Position numbers and translations under genes: made by a program. A DNA stretch of 64,000 nt from NCBI GenBank assembly GCA_963921195.1, contig OY992536.1, forward strand, positions 109,332,778-109,396,777, written 5' to 3'. Of this stretch, positions 1-12,632 are shown piece after piece (the stretch's first letter is position 1; each line of letters starts with the position of its first letter). The notes beneath the pieces were generated by a model. It had not been told where the DNA came from. It saw nothing but the letters and a program-made list of their open reading frames with translations, and did no database searches. Source of the stretch: Pegoplata infirma. Lineage: Eukaryota > Arthropoda > Insecta > Diptera > Anthomyiidae.

Positions 1-710
1 TAGCTCAAGAGTGCCTTTAGAGCAGCTTGACTATCCACGTAGAAATTAAGGGTGGCACCTTTTTCCTTTGCCATATATTCCACAGCTTTTGATATAGCAG
101 CTATCTCAGCCTGAAAGATACTCGAGTCCACGGGTAATTTGAAAGATAAGTGTTGGTCTAGTTCCAGTATCGTGAAACCAGCTCCAACACCATGCGATTG
201 CTTCGATCCATCAGTAAAGATATTTATTGAGTTCGCAGGAGGGCCCTGCCAGGTCGACCAGAATTCTCGATCCGGAAATCTAACTTCATATTTCCGGTCG
301 AAAAATAGTTTGGGCACTGTGTAATCAGAGTCAATACGGTCCATATTAGCAATGTTACTGTGTCCAAAGTTGCGATACTTGAACCAATTTGACTCTTTGA
401 GTCTGAGGCAAGCTTTGTAAGCCTCGCCCTTAGCAAAGAGATCAATTGGTAATAAGTGCAATAAAGTGTCGATAGAGTCGGCTGATGTTGTTCTCAAAGC
501 GCCAGTGATACTCCGTCCCATTTGCCGTTGAAGCTTCTGAAACATTTTAAGCGTCACATCCTTTTCGAGTGCCTTATGCCAGACTAAAACTCCATAGAGT
601 AAGATTGGTCTTACGATTGAAGTATAAATCCAGTAAGTGACTTTAGGTTCTAGACCCCAGGTACTGCCGAACATTTTCTTACACGCGTAATACGCGTTGT
701 TTTGTGAGAA
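1..710 (-). CDS. Partial non-LTR retrotransposon ORF2: C-terminal reverse transcriptase region plus RNase H
   Basis: An uninterrupted minus-strand frame of about 237 codons runs off the left edge of the window. Near 660 it reads FGSTWGLEPKVTYWIYTS and then VRPILLYGVLVWHKAL, followed by QRQMGRSITGAL and LLHLLPIDL. This is the conserved region after the RT palm in Jockey-superfamily elements. Next comes an RNase H domain with IFTDGSKQSHGVGAGF (first Asp), FQAEIAAISKAVEYM (Glu) and FYVDSQAALKALL (second Asp), so the visible catalytic residues are intact. In such elements RT and RNase H copy the RNA into DNA at the target site. RNase H favours an I-, LOA- or Jockey-related clade. The RT catalytic YADD block is missing: the upstream side breaks at about 700-716, where satellite sequence begins, so this copy is 5' truncated there. 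The absence of stops suggests a fairly young copy. The 61- and 73-aa frames here are shadows. Confidence 0.85.
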
Positions 711-1030
711 AATCTGAACAAAATTTTACTAATAAACGATTTATCAAAAATGTTAATTTTGAAAGTGATGCTAGTCCACTTTTTTTTGTAATGTTAAAAA
801 TAACCTTATAATCGCTGATGGAGTAAAACATTGATGATTTTTATTCTTAAATAACTTCATAATTTAATCCTAAACTAAATTTGTTACAGAATTCTGAGAT
901 GCGCTAAACAAAATTTACTAGTTAACGATTTATCAAAAACATTAATTTTGAAAGTGGTGTTAGTCCACATTTTTTTTGTAATGCATAAAACAACCTTTTT
1001 ATCTCTGATAAAGAATATCCGTAGCGTTTT

Positions 1031-2063
1031 TATACCCTCAACTCTAGTGATAGAGGGTATATATAAGTTTGTCATTCCGTTTGTAACACATCGAAATATT
1101 GGTCTAGGACCCCATATAGTATATATATTCATGATCCTTGATCGATTTTAAGTCGATCTAGCGATGTCCGTCCGTCCGTCCGTCCGTCCGTCCGTCCGTC
1201 TGTCTGTCTGTCCGTTGAAAACACGCTAACTTTTGAAAGACTTTACAGAGGCTCCTGAAGTTTGACATATAAGTTCTCCATTTACCGGGTCAGGTTGGTA
1301 TTGCAATCCAGCGAAATCGGTCTAGTGGTTCAAAAGTTATGAGCAAAAGAGTAAATTTCGGCAAGGGTATTTTTCGAATTTACAAGATTAAAACCACTAT
1401 AACTTTCGAAAGACAATTCTGAGGGGGCTGAAGCTTAGCATATATATTTGTCGCTCCCCAAGGCTATTTGGTTCAAAAGTTATAAGCAAAGCACTGAATT
1501 TCAGATTTGTTTCACCTTAAACTCGTTAAACAAGTTTTAAAAGCATGGTGAAATACCAGTTTTTTAAAACTTGTTGTTGTTTGTTTTCTTGTCGTGGGGT
1601 GCAGTTTAGTTGTTAGACAAGTAAATATTTGTTATTGTTTTGTTATTGTAACTGTATGTAACGGTGTATAGTAAGAGTTTTTGGAAAAAAAATCAAATGA
1701 AGTAAAATAAAAAGTGGGAAATATGTGAAATATTTTTTTTTTGTATTGCATATATAGGTATAAAACAACAAAAATATTTTACAAAGTAATTTTGTTACTC
1801 AAAGAAATTGTACACTAAAAAAAATGATACACTCAAAAAAAAAATGTATACATAATTTTTTTTTAATGAAATGTCACACTCAAAAAAAAGCTGACAGTCA
1901 AAAAAAATTTGATTGATTAAAAAAAAGTTTTACTCAATATAATATATGTATTTCTAATAAAAAATTTGTGATGCAATTTTTTGATTTTTTTTTAGAAAAT
2001 TACTATCAGATGACATTGTGGAGGGTATTCATAGATTCGACCAAGTCGAACTTAATTTTTCTA
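1031..2063 (+). mobile_element. Abundant fly repeat of the TATACCCTC type, complete copy
   Basis: It begins with TTTTTATACCCTC and contains GTCATTCCGTTTGTAAC, CATCGAAATATTGGTCTAG and a gtccgtccg/gtctgtctg stretch (1165-1212). It ends near GTGGAGGGTATTCATAG followed by CTACTTGTTA. It interrupts a type B satellite monomer: the sequence before it (TATCCGTAGCGTTTTTA) and after it (TTCTAAAATAGCCC) are continuous in other monomers. I recognise the signature from fly genomes but cannot assign a transposon class. No coding capacity was seen. Confidence 0.7.
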
Positions 2064-2545
2064 CTTGTTAATTCTAAAATAGCCCTATTGCTTAACCCAA
2101 AAAAAAAAATTGTTACAAAATTGTATGATGAGCTAAACAAAATTTTACTAGTAAACGATTTATCAAAAATGTTAATTTTGAAAGTGAGGCTAGTCCACAC
2201 AAAATTTTTTTTGTAGTGTTAAAAATAGCCTACTAATCGCTGATAGAGTAAAACATTGATGATTTTTATTTTTAAATAACTCCATAATTTAATCCTAAAC
2301 TAAATTTGTTACAGAATTCTGAGATGAGCTAAACAAAATTTTACTAGTTAACGATTTATCGAAAACATTAATTTTGAAAGTGGTGTTAGTCCACATTTTT
2401 TTGTAATGCATAAAATAACCTTTTTATCTCTGATAAAGAATATCCGTAGCGTTTTTAACTCTAAAATAGCCCTATTGCTTAATCCTAAACAAATTTTGTT
2501 AAAAAATTGTATGATGAGCTAAACAAAATTTTACTAGTAAACGAT

Positions 2546-3278
2546 CCCAGCAAAACTTAGATTACCAAATAAGGTATAAAATAAGGTATAGGATCTCTTA
2601 TTTTATACATTGCAGCATTGATGATTTTAACAGGCGATGAGACTAAAAGTAATGCATCTACATTATCACAAAGAATACCAGTAAGGTATAAAATAAGTCA
2701 TAAATTTATAACGAAGAATACGAGTAAGGTATAAAATATGTGATATTTTATAGGTTACCAGAAATGAAATAATATAGCATACCAGAAGATAATATATAAG
2801 GTGTTACGAGTAGTGAAAAAGTAATTTTGTATTAAATTTACTCACGTGATTGTAAGTGAGTGTAAGTAGATAAAATATGCTCGTGAGTGTGTGTCGTTAG
2901 AAATTTCCTGTCGTGAGCCCATCTCTAGTTTAAACTTATGTTTTTTTTTATAAAATAATTATTTTTTATGTTATTGTAATGCATTATGCATCCAATTATA
3001 AATAATGCATTATTTCAAACTTTCAAATAATACATAATGTAACCAAATATAAGTCATCCATGATTTAATGTTTAGAAATAATAAATATGAAATACATTTT
3101 TTCCAATAATCATGTATTACGTAGCAAATTATTAGTAATGCATTATTTTTCACTTTAAAATAATACTTTGTGGAACAAATGTTTGGTAAGACATCCTAAA
3201 ATAATGCTACAAATAAGTTATATATATTACCTGGTAATGTGTTATATAATCACTACCCATTACCAAAGTTTTGCTGGG
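2546..3278. mobile_element. 733-bp MITE with CCCAGCAAAACTT ends inside the satellite
   Basis: The terminal inverted repeat is 13 bp, CCCAGCAAAACTT at the left and its complement at the right. It interrupts the satellite word AAACGATTTATC, with AT present on both sides, suggesting a 2-bp duplication. No transposase is present. At 2830-2935 it holds a GTGAGT-rich segment ending GAGCCCATCTCTAG that is related to 27530, 46868 and 58845, a nested fragment. A second element with similar ends is at 51853. Confidence 0.8.
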
Positions 3279-6200
3279 ATTTATCAAAAATGTTAATTTT
3301 GAAAGTGAGGCTAGTCCACACAAAATTTTTTTGTAGTGTTAAAAATAACCTAATTATCGCTGATAGAGTATAACATTGATGATTTTTATTCATAATTAGC
3401 TCCATAATTTAATCCTAAACAAAATTTGTTACAGAATTCTGAGATGAGCTAAACAAAATTTTACTAGTTAACGATTTATCAAAAACATTAATTTTGAAAG
3501 TGGTGTTAGTCCACATTTTTTTTGTAATGCATAAAATAACCTTTATGTCTCTGATAAAGAATATCCGTATCGTTTTTAACTCTACAATAGCCCTATTGCT
3601 TAGTCCTAAACTAATTTTGTTACAGAATTGTAAGATGAGCTAAACAAAATTTTACTAGTAAACGATTTATCAAAAATGTTAATTTTGAAAGTGAGGCTGG
3701 TCCACAATTTTTTGTAGTGTTAAAAATACCCTAATAGCTAATAGAGTAAAACATTGATGATTTTTATTCTTTAATAACTCCATAATTTAATCCTTAACTA
3801 ACTTTAATACAGAATTCTGAGATGTTCTGAACAAAATTTTACTAGTAAACGATTTATGAAAAATTTTAATTTTGAAAGTGAGGCTAGTCCACTTTTTTTT
3901 GTAGTGTTAAAAATAACCTTATAATCGCTGATAGAGTAAACATTGATGATTTTTATTCTTAAATAACTCCATAATTTAATCCTAATCTAACTTTTATGCA
4001 TTACAAAAAAATTGTGGAATAACACCACTTTCAAAATTAATGTTTTTGATAAATTGTTAATTAGTAAAATTTTTTTCAGCTCGTCTTAGAACTTTGTAAG
4101 AAAATTAGTTAAGGATTAAAATATAGAGTTATTTACTAGCGAAAAACACCAAGGTTTTACTCTATCCACAAATACTTGGTTATTTTAGCACTTCAAAAAT
4201 TTTTGTGTGGACTAGCCTCACTTTCAAAATTAACATTTTTGATAAATCGTTTACTAGTAAAATTTTGTTTAGCTCATCTTACAATTCTGTAACAAAATTA
4301 GTTTAGGACTAAGCAATAGGGCTATTGTAGAGTTAAAAATGATACGAATATTTTTTATCAGAGACATAAAGGTTATTTTATGCATTACAAAAAAAAATGT
4401 GGACTAACACCACTTTCAAAATTAATGTTTTTGATAAATCGTTAACTAGTAAAATTTTGTTTAGCTCATCTCAGAATTCTGTAACAAATTTTGTTTAGGA
4501 TTAAATTATGGAGCTAATTATGAATAAAAATCATCAATGTTATACTCTATCAACGATAATTAGGTTTTGTTTAACACTACAAAAAAATTTTGTGTGGACT
4601 AGCCTCACTTTCAAAATTAACATTTTTGATAAATCGTTTACTAGTAAAATTTTGTTTAGCTCATCATACAATTTTTTAACAAAATTTGTTTAGGATTAAG
4701 CAATAGGGCTATTTTAGAGTTAAAAACGCTACGGATATTCTTTATCAGAGATAAAAAGGTTATTTTATGCATTACAAAAAAAAATGTGGACTAACACCAC
4801 TTTCAAAATTAATGTTTTTGATAAATCGTTAACCAGTAAAATTTTGTTTAGCTCATCTCAGAATTCTGTAACAAATTTAGTTTAGGATTAAATTATAGAG
4901 TTATTTAAGAATAAAAATCATCAATGTTTTACTCTATCAGCGATTATTAGGCTATTTTTAACACTACAAAAAAATTTTGTGTGGACTAACCTCACTTTCA
5001 AAATTAACATTTTTGATAAATCGTTTACTAGTAAAATTTTGTTTAGCTCATCATACAATTTTGTAACAAAATTTTTTTAGGATTAAGCAATAGGGCTATT
5101 TTAGAATTAAAAATGCTACGGATATTCTTTATCAGAGATAAAAAGGTTGTTTTTTGCATTGCAAAAAAAATGTGGACTAACACCACTTTCAAAATTAACA
5201 TTTTTCATAAATCGTTTACTAGTAAAATTTTGTTCAGAACATCTCAGAATTCTGTATTAAAGTTAGTTAAGAATTAAATTATGGAGTTATTAAAGAATAA
5301 AAATCGTCAATGTTTTACTCTATCAGCGATTATTAGGTTATTTTTACACTACAAAAAATTGTGGACTAGCATCACTTTCAAAATTAACATTTTTAATAAA
5401 TCGTTTACTAGTAAAATTTTTTTTAGCTCATCTTACAATTTTGTAACAAAATGTGCTTAGGATTAAGCAATAGAGCTATTTTAGAGCTAAAAATGCTACG
5501 GATATTCTTTATCAGAGATAAAAAGGTTATTTTATGCATTACAAAAAAAATGTGGACTAACACCACTTTCAAAATTAATGTTTTTGATAAATCGTTAACT
5601 AGTAAATTTTGTTTAGCGCATCTCAGAATTCTGTAACAAATTTAGTTTAGGATTAAATTATGGAGTTATTTAAGAATAAAAATCATCAATGTTTTACTCC
5701 ATCAGCGATTATAAGGTTATTTTTAACATTACAAAAAAAGTGGACTAGCATCACTTTCAAAATTAACATTTTTGATAAATCGTTTATTAATAAAATTTTG
5801 TTCAGATTTTCTCACAATTCTGTAACAAAATTATTTTATGATTATGAAATAGGGCTAGTTAAGTGTTAAAAACACTACGAATATTCTTAATCAGCGATAA
5901 AAAGGTAATTTTATGCATTACAAAAAAAAATGTGGACTAACCCCACTTTCAAAATAAATGTTTTTGATAAATCGTTGACTAGTAAAATTTTGTTTAGCTC
6001 ATCTGAAAGTTCTGTAACAAATTAGTTAGGGATTAAACTATAGAGTTATTTTAGAGTTAAAATCACAAAAGTTTTACTCTATCGGCAATTATTTGGTTAT
6101 TTTTAACACCACAAAAATTTTTTTTGGACTAACCTCACTTTCAAAATTTACGTTTTTGACAAATCGTTTACTAGTGATTTTTTTCTCTCAACTCTATCTT

Positions 6201-6654
6201 TTGTTACAAAAATTGTTAAATGTTAAAATATAAAGTATTTAAAGAGTTAAAGACACTACAATTATATGCTGTTGGCTATTAATAAGTTTTTTTTAGTAAT
6301 TTAAAAAAATTATGGACTAACCCCACTTTCAAAATTAATGGTTTTGATTAATCGTTTACTACCAAATTCTTTCTCAGATAATTATTTTATACAAATCGAG
6401 ATGTTTTGTCTCAAAATACATAGTTTGTGATTTTTTTTTTGAAAGTGAAATAAGTCCATTCTTTATAGTGAGAAATGGCTGGTTTTGATACATCCTAACA
6501 AAATAATACTCAATAAGTAAATTTAGATACCTGAGATAACATCTTCATTAAAATTTAATCAATAGAATGTACCCAGATTTTTAAAGATTAAAAAACGCAA
6601 ACCCTTCAATATCTCGTTTTGAAACCATGTGGACTTACCTCACTTTCATAATAA

Positions 6655-8835
6655 TCGGTTCATATGTAGGGACTTACTCGACTAATACTCAAACAAAGTT
6701 TAAGACTTTTAACTTCCGTAGTTTTGGAAATATGACGTTTCAAAGGTCAAGAAAATCTTTTAAAGGGTAAATTATAAATATTTATATCTTGAAAAGTGTT
6801 TGAGCTATATCACTCCCATATAGCTTTTTTTAAAGGCAAAACCATCACTTTTAATATATCATTTCGCGAAAATTTTTATTTTGGGATCTTTTTTGTATTT
6901 CTGCACAATTCGCGATTCGCGAAAATATATCAAAAAAAGCGACATTTTTAAAAATCTGAAAAAAATATATGTTAATGGTTTGAGTCTTAGCTACAAGGTC
7001 TAAAAATTTCGCGTTGGTGAACGTATTAAGTCCAGAAATATTAATGAAAATGTGTTGCCAAGTAGGAAATTTTTTCCAAATCTCATGAATATTTAATTAT
7101 TATTTTTGAATATTTTTGCAAATACATAAAATAAAACGGTGAAAAAAGTAAAGTTCATGGTAATGTACGAGTACTACACATGAATACAATGTAACATAAC
7201 TTTTTATCAATTACACTACTTAACAAAAGTCAACTTTTTTGCAGAGACTTCTAGAACACATTTTTGAAAGTATTTGCCCTGCACGAATCTGTCATCATAA
7301 ACATTTTATCAAACTGTCTTCTGAACATATAGGCCTTTTTAACAGACTAAACCCTCAAACCCAAAAAAGAAAGGTAATTATAAATGTTTCACATTGGCAT
7401 ACCTCATATTATTTGTTCGTTTAATATTTTTGTATGCTTCAGCTGCAAAAACTAAATGGGCAAATTGAGAAAACGCGATTATATAAAAATGACAATGGAT
7501 TCGCGTTTAATGGATTGACGTTAAAGAGGGCAAAAGACTTAAGAAAATGTATTTTAAACAATGAAAATTACAAAATAAAAATATTAGGGAAAAAAGTATA
7601 TGCAAATAATATATGCAAATTTTGCTAAAATTTTTGATTTTTTCCAAAGATTTTCGGATAAACTCAATGAATTTGAAATAATATGCATTTTGAATTTGTT
7701 TATATAAAAAAATGCAATATAAAGTCATTCGTTGGTTTTTGTCGGCATGGACCGCAAAAAAGGTCTTATCTCGAAATGGGGATTTTATAATTTTTTTATG
7801 ATGACAGATTCGTGTTAAGGAGGTCAAAATACTTCAGCAAATGTATTCTAGGAGTCTGTGCAAAAAAAATTTGATTTTTGTAGAGTAGTGTAATTGATAA
7901 ATATTCATGTTATATTGTATCTATGTGTAGTACCCGTCTGTACCATAAACTTTACTTTTTTCACCGTTTTATTATATGTATTTTCAAAAATATTCAAAAA
8001 TAAAAATTAAATATTCATCAGATTTGATAAAAATTTCCTACTTGGCAACACATTTATATTCATTTCTCTGGTCTTAATACGTTCACCAACCCAAAATTTT
8101 TACAGCTTGTAGCTAAGATAACAGCCGTTAACATATATTTTTTTCATATTTTTAAAAATGTCGCTTTTTCAGATATATTTTCGCGAATCGCGAATTTTGC
8201 AGAAATAAAAAAAATTTCCAAAATAAAAATTTTTGCAAAATGTTATTTGAAAGGTCATGGTTTTACCTTCAAAACAAGCTATCAGGAAGTAATATACTTA
8301 GCTGAAATACTTTTGAAGATATAAATGTTTATATCAGTGTTGGCTACCGATACCCACCTAGAATAACGGTATTTGGCTATTGTACCGCAACCAATAAAGA
8401 TATGGACATTTTCAAAAGAGATTATGAAAGCTGATGAAATTTCTAGTATTTTAAATGTGTCACTTCGTGTTCCTACCGGTTCGTTTTCGAAATAAAGGTC
8501 AATACCTTTATAATACCGTTTGAAAGGGTATTATAACGGTATTGGCCTATATAACTAAAACGAACCGATAGAAACACGAAGTGACACATTTAAAATACTA
8601 GAAATTTCATCAGCTTTCATAATCGCTTTTGAAAATGTCCATATCTTTATTGGTTGCGGTAGAATAGCCAAATACCGTTATTCTAGGTGGGTATCGGTTG
8701 CCAACCCTGGTTTATATTTAATCCTTTAAAAGATTTTCTTGACTTTTGACACGTCATATTTCTGGAACCACGGAAGTTAATGGTCTCAAATTTTGTCTGA
8801 GTATAAGTCTTATAAGTCCCAACATATACACAAAG
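6655..8835. mobile_element. Foldback element with long inverted arms
   Basis: The left arm (about 6660-7300) reappears inverted at about 7800-8835. Paired words include AACTTCCGTAGTTTTGG with CCACGGAAGTTAATGG, and CGAATCTGTCATCATAAA with its complement near 7797. The core (about 7300-7790) holds a 64-codon frame at 7434-7628 with no recognisable motif, probably chance. The right arm is split by the hAT-type MITE at 8335. Confidence 0.75.
8335..8709. mobile_element. 375-bp palindromic hAT-type MITE
   Basis: Ends are CAGTGTTGGCTACCGATACC and the complement of CAGGGTTGGCAACCGATACC. The 8-bp direct repeat GTTTATAT flanks it at 8327-8334 and 8710-8717. Nearly the whole element is an inverted repeat, with arms meeting near 8510. 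CAG ends with an 8-bp duplication are the hAT signature. The uninterrupted opposite arm of the host foldback (about 6775-6800) confirms the insertion point. Confidence 0.9.
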
Positions 8836-8912
8836 TTCCATCAAATTCGGAGACATTGAAGGAAATCAGGGGTTCATGTTGAAAAATTTTAACTCATATT
8901 TTAAAGGTTTTG

Positions 8913-9131
8913 TGCGTAGCCGGCCTTCGGCCGGGCTTAGGAATTACAAAATCCATGCATTAAACCCACCCTCTCCGCAAAGTAAAGTTTCTAGGGTAGC
9001 AGACCTTAACACTATCAAATTTGTTATGCATCAAAAAGGCCTGATATCTTGGTTAGCTTTGGTTTGCAGAGAGGGTGGGTTTAATGCATGGAGTATGTAA
9101 TCCCTAAGCCCGGCCGATGGCCGGCTACGCA
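8913..9131. mobile_element. 219-bp GC-rich palindromic element
   Basis: Arms of about 65 bp start TGCGTAGCCGGCC and end GGCCGGCTACGCA. Each arm also contains a small hairpin (GGCCxTCGGCC) and the shared word CATGCATTAAACCCACCC. It is much richer in G+C than its surroundings. I see no clear target duplication, and the class is unknown. Frames crossing it are chance. Confidence 0.75.
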
Positions 9132-9690
9132 GAAAACATTTATTACAAAAAAACAAATCATAGAAGTCGTAATTTCGACATTTCGCCCAAAAAAATATTT
9201 TGGATTTTTTGACAATTTTGTTTTGGGAGAAATAACATTTTTAGACCTTTCATTTTGGGCTATATGTCGCAGCTTGGGCGATATGACATTTACGGCTTTG
9301 AGCGATAAGACCTTGGGCGCTATGTCCGTACGCCAGAAAAAATCGCACAAGCATTTTTTTCTGCTCCAAAACTTTTAGATATTCAGCACTTAAGTGGTTA
9401 ATTTCGCGGCACCCCCATTCAAAAGTATATAGGTATTCAGAAGAAAAAAAAATCTGTAGGAAGTAGTTGAAAGTTTTTCAAAAGATTTTGTTTTTTTTAG
9501 AAAATTTTCACCAAAAACTCTTAACTTCTATCGAAAATGTAGGTACTGATTTATATTTTGAGTAGGGTTATTCTAGCTCGATGTTATTTTTCTTTAACAA
9601 TTATAAACATTATATTCTCATTAAATAACACAGTGTTACAAAAGTGAACAAACAATTTTTGCAGATATTGTCATATGAAAATTGGTGTTG
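9132..9690. other. Degenerate repeat tract
   Basis: Contains repeated GGGCGATATGAC-like words (9150-9330), then AT-rich sequence. The 89- and 96-aa frames on both strands here lack motifs and overlap one another. No gene is supported. Confidence 0.5.
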
Positions 9691-11010
9691 GTTGGAGTCC
9701 ATAAGTTAGGTTGTAAGTGGCTGCTGACGTTTTAAGTCAACACACGTAGACTCTGAGGTTCGTTGTAATACCACGGAACTGTAATTCGTCCCTGTCGTTA
9801 AACCAATTTGAGCATATTTTGAAACTCTTCAGATATTGAATTTTGACATCCGACAAATCACAAAGATCGTGCAGCTCCCAGCGAAGTATATCTCTGACCA
9901 GAAAGTGCCGGGCAATGACAGATGAAGGTTTAGATAGTTTTCAACTCCTTTTCATCTATGCAACTCTAGAAAACGCCATTCGACGGCATATTTAACCGCT
10001 CTGCGTGCTTCCCCATAAGACAGTGTCCGGTAGTTATAGCAACCAACGTCGAAATCTCTTCTATTGGAAGCGATATCAGCTTACTTGTGCGTTTCTAATT
10101 AAGAGAAGGCCAAATCTTTTGTGTTGTCTCACAGGTCCATCCATTTGAGGCTTCACTAGGAGGCTTCACTACCCGGAATTCCCCTCATCCACGGCTCCCT
10201 GTATGGTATTATAGTGGTAAAATGGCGCTCAAGAAGCCTCATAGAGGGAGCACAGTCCACATATGTTGGTTTTGTTATCTTCTTCATAATCGCGCTATGG
10301 CCACAATCGCTGCTCCTCCATTGCAGTGTGTTATTAAGTGAAATAGCCGACATAGCCGCATACTGCCTACCCAATATGTCCAATGGTATCAGGTGAAGGA
10401 GGATTTCTAATGCAGCCGTACTTAAAGCACCAGTGATGCACATTGAACCCATTCTCTGTACTTTCGTGATGAAGACACAGTTCCCTTTTATCTCTAAAGC
10501 AGGCCACCAGACAATGATTCCATACAGCAGAATCAGGCGCACCACCGCTGTATAAATTCAATGAACGACTTTAGGGCTAAAGCCCCATCGTTTTCCAATG
10601 GCCCTTTTACAGAAATATAAAACAATCGTTGCTTTTCTCAACCGTTCCACAATATTACGCCTGAAATTTAACTTCCTATCTAGAATTATTCTAAGATACT
10701 TGGCTCACAGAGAAATAGGATCAAAAGCAGGAATCTTATTTTTCTTTGTAAACAATACAAGCTCTGTTTTACTTGGATTAACTCCCAGACCACAGCCTCT
10801 TGTACATTTAGACAGATCTTTTAGAGAACTCTGAAGAATGTCCCTCAATGTTGGCAGAGCTCTCCCTTTACCGCTATCGCGACATCGTCAGCATATGCGG
10901 CGACATGACAAACACGTGCTTCTAGAGATAAGAGCATTGAATTCAGTGCCAGGTTCCAAAGAACTGGCGAAAGAAAACATCCTTGTGGTGTTCCCCTATT
11001 AACAAATCAT
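9690..11010 (-). pseudogene. Decayed non-LTR retrotransposon (RT palm to C-terminal zinc knuckle, RNase H missing)
   Basis: Read on the minus strand from 11010. It starts with NRGTPQGCFLSPVLWNLALN and AYADDVAIAVKG, which are RT motifs with the catalytic Asp pair. After a frameshift near 10860 it continues through CGLGVNPSKTELVLFT. Two in-frame stops follow (after FDPISL and before IYTAVV). The longest open piece, 10545-10156, carries VRLILLYGIIVWWPAL, VQRMGSMCITGAL and LHLIPLDI. Below 10165 lie a short tandem duplication of GAGGCTTCACTA and a jump to a C-terminal tail with further stops: TTGHCLMGKHAERLNMPS, then FICHCPALSGQRYTSLGAA, as in the Cys/His tail after RNase H. The RNase H domain itself is not seen, so it was probably deleted. 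Same superfamily as 1-710 but clearly older. Confidence 0.85.
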
Positions 11011-12632
11011 GATCGTTGTTTTTTTATTGCTTGAGTTATCCTAACGGCGTTTTCATGCAAAGTTTTAATTTTCATTTTTAGAAAAATTATCACAACTCTG
11101 TCAATTATTATCAGATTTTTTTCTATTCAGAATTAAATTTTCTTTAAGAATAAATTTATAATTATAAAGGTTATTGAACGAAAAAAACCGATTAACTCGA
11201 AAAAGTTTCAAAATATTACAAAAAATAAATAGAAATTATTGAAAAAATCAGTACATACCCTTCTTATATGTATGAACCAATTCACATACGTGGAAAGCCC
11301 TATCCATCGTCTATTTAAAACAGCTCAAAAATTGAAAATCGGTTGGAAACTTTTTAAATAACACATGGTTCAGGGAGGAAAGTCCCCAAAAAACGTTTTT
11401 TGACAATATCTTTAAAATTTTAGGGTGCCAGACAAGTTTGATGGGCATTTTTCTGATATTTTCGACGAGACCTACAACCTACACCAGCTCACTTGAAAAG
11501 TATATACGATTTATACGATTTTGTTTTTTTTTGTAGCAGAGTGTTTTTATCTCTTCAAATACGTACATTCGAAATTTTCTGGAAGACATATTTGATAAGT
11601 TTTAGGGCCGATAACACAAACGAACTAACCGGAAGATAAATTGGGTTAAGTTCTAACCGGAGGTTATAGATGTCAAATTTGTATGGGACTAACCAGAGGT
11701 TACGTTAACTTTAATTAAACTGGATATTGTGTTAACCGAGCTTAGTTATATCTAAATATTATTTTTTAATTTTTAAAACTTTCTAGCTTTTTTAAGCGGG
11801 TTTTTGGCGAAAACTTTTTTGTTTTCAAATTATAGCAACGCTGCTAATAACCCTAAAAAAGTACCTTTTTACAAAAAAAAGAAAAATAAAAGTGAATCTT
11901 GGTCCAAAATGGGTTAACCCTTTAACGACCATAGGCAAGTACACTAGGGTGGCTGGTTTTTGGGCTTTTCTCTCTGATCAAATTCTAATACCCACCAAAA
12001 GTTTTGGTCCCCCAAGGGTAACTCACATGCAAAATATCACTCCGATTGGAGTTTATCTTCTGTCCCCACTTTGAGCCTCAAACTTTGGATTTTTGCAAAA
12101 AAGGACTTTAAAAAAAAAATAATAATTTAAAGTTTTTTTATTAAAATTAATAAAAAAAATACTTTTGTATAACATTTGATCGTAAATACTTATACATATA
12201 TGAAATTTAAAGATTTTACGGTATCATTTACCCGTTCAAACTTGATACCAAAAAATTACATGATTTTGGGGGGTTCTCACAACACATTTTTTCAAAATTT
12301 GAAAATTTTATTTAAAAAAAATTTTAAATATATATTTTTTTCTGAACACCTTGGAGAAGAAAAATGTAAAATATGGCGAATATTTGTCAGGCCATTTTTA
12401 GGGAATTTTTGGGGGAAGTTAACGAATTTCAAGGAAATGTTGGTTTTATCCATAATTTGGATTAATAAAATCTTATAAATTAAATTTTTGGAAAAATTAA
12501 CGGTTTTTTTGTGTCGTGGCTTTCTATTAGATAACATTAAGTCTATCATGAAATCTTACCGGTTTAGGACGTCTTTAATCCACATTGGCTGGGGGTCAAA
12601 AAAGACATTTCGTAGCAATATATTATCTAAAG
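11011..12632. other. Non-coding repeat-rich stretch
   Basis: No gene is supported. At 11630-11750 there is a tract with repeated (C)TAACCGGA/TAACC words. At 11890-12080 there is a low-copy-looking repeat. The 100-aa and 85-aa frames at 12176-12549 are antisense to each other and F/K/N-rich, typical of AT-rich chance frames. Confidence 0.5.

Larger units (their letters stand above)
711..6470. repeat. ~190-bp satellite as an inverted (head-to-head) array
   Basis: A monomer of about 190 bp recurs, recognised by CGATTTATCAAAAA, TTAATTTTGAAAGTG and TTTTACTAG. Copies are in plus orientation from 711 to about 3990 (anchors near 740, 926, 2155, 2354, 3470, 3663, 3847) and in minus orientation from about 4000 to 6470 (near 4020, 4215, 4405, 4605, 4795, 4995, 5180, 5370, 5565, 5755, 5940, 6130, 6310). 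Two monomer types alternate: A with GAGGCTAGTCCAC and B with GTGGTGTTAGTCCAC, so the true unit is a dimer of about 385 bp. The turning point is near 3995-4005. Copies degrade towards 6470. Short frames here such as 1968-2216 and 4508-4693 are repeat translations, not genes. Confidence 0.88.
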
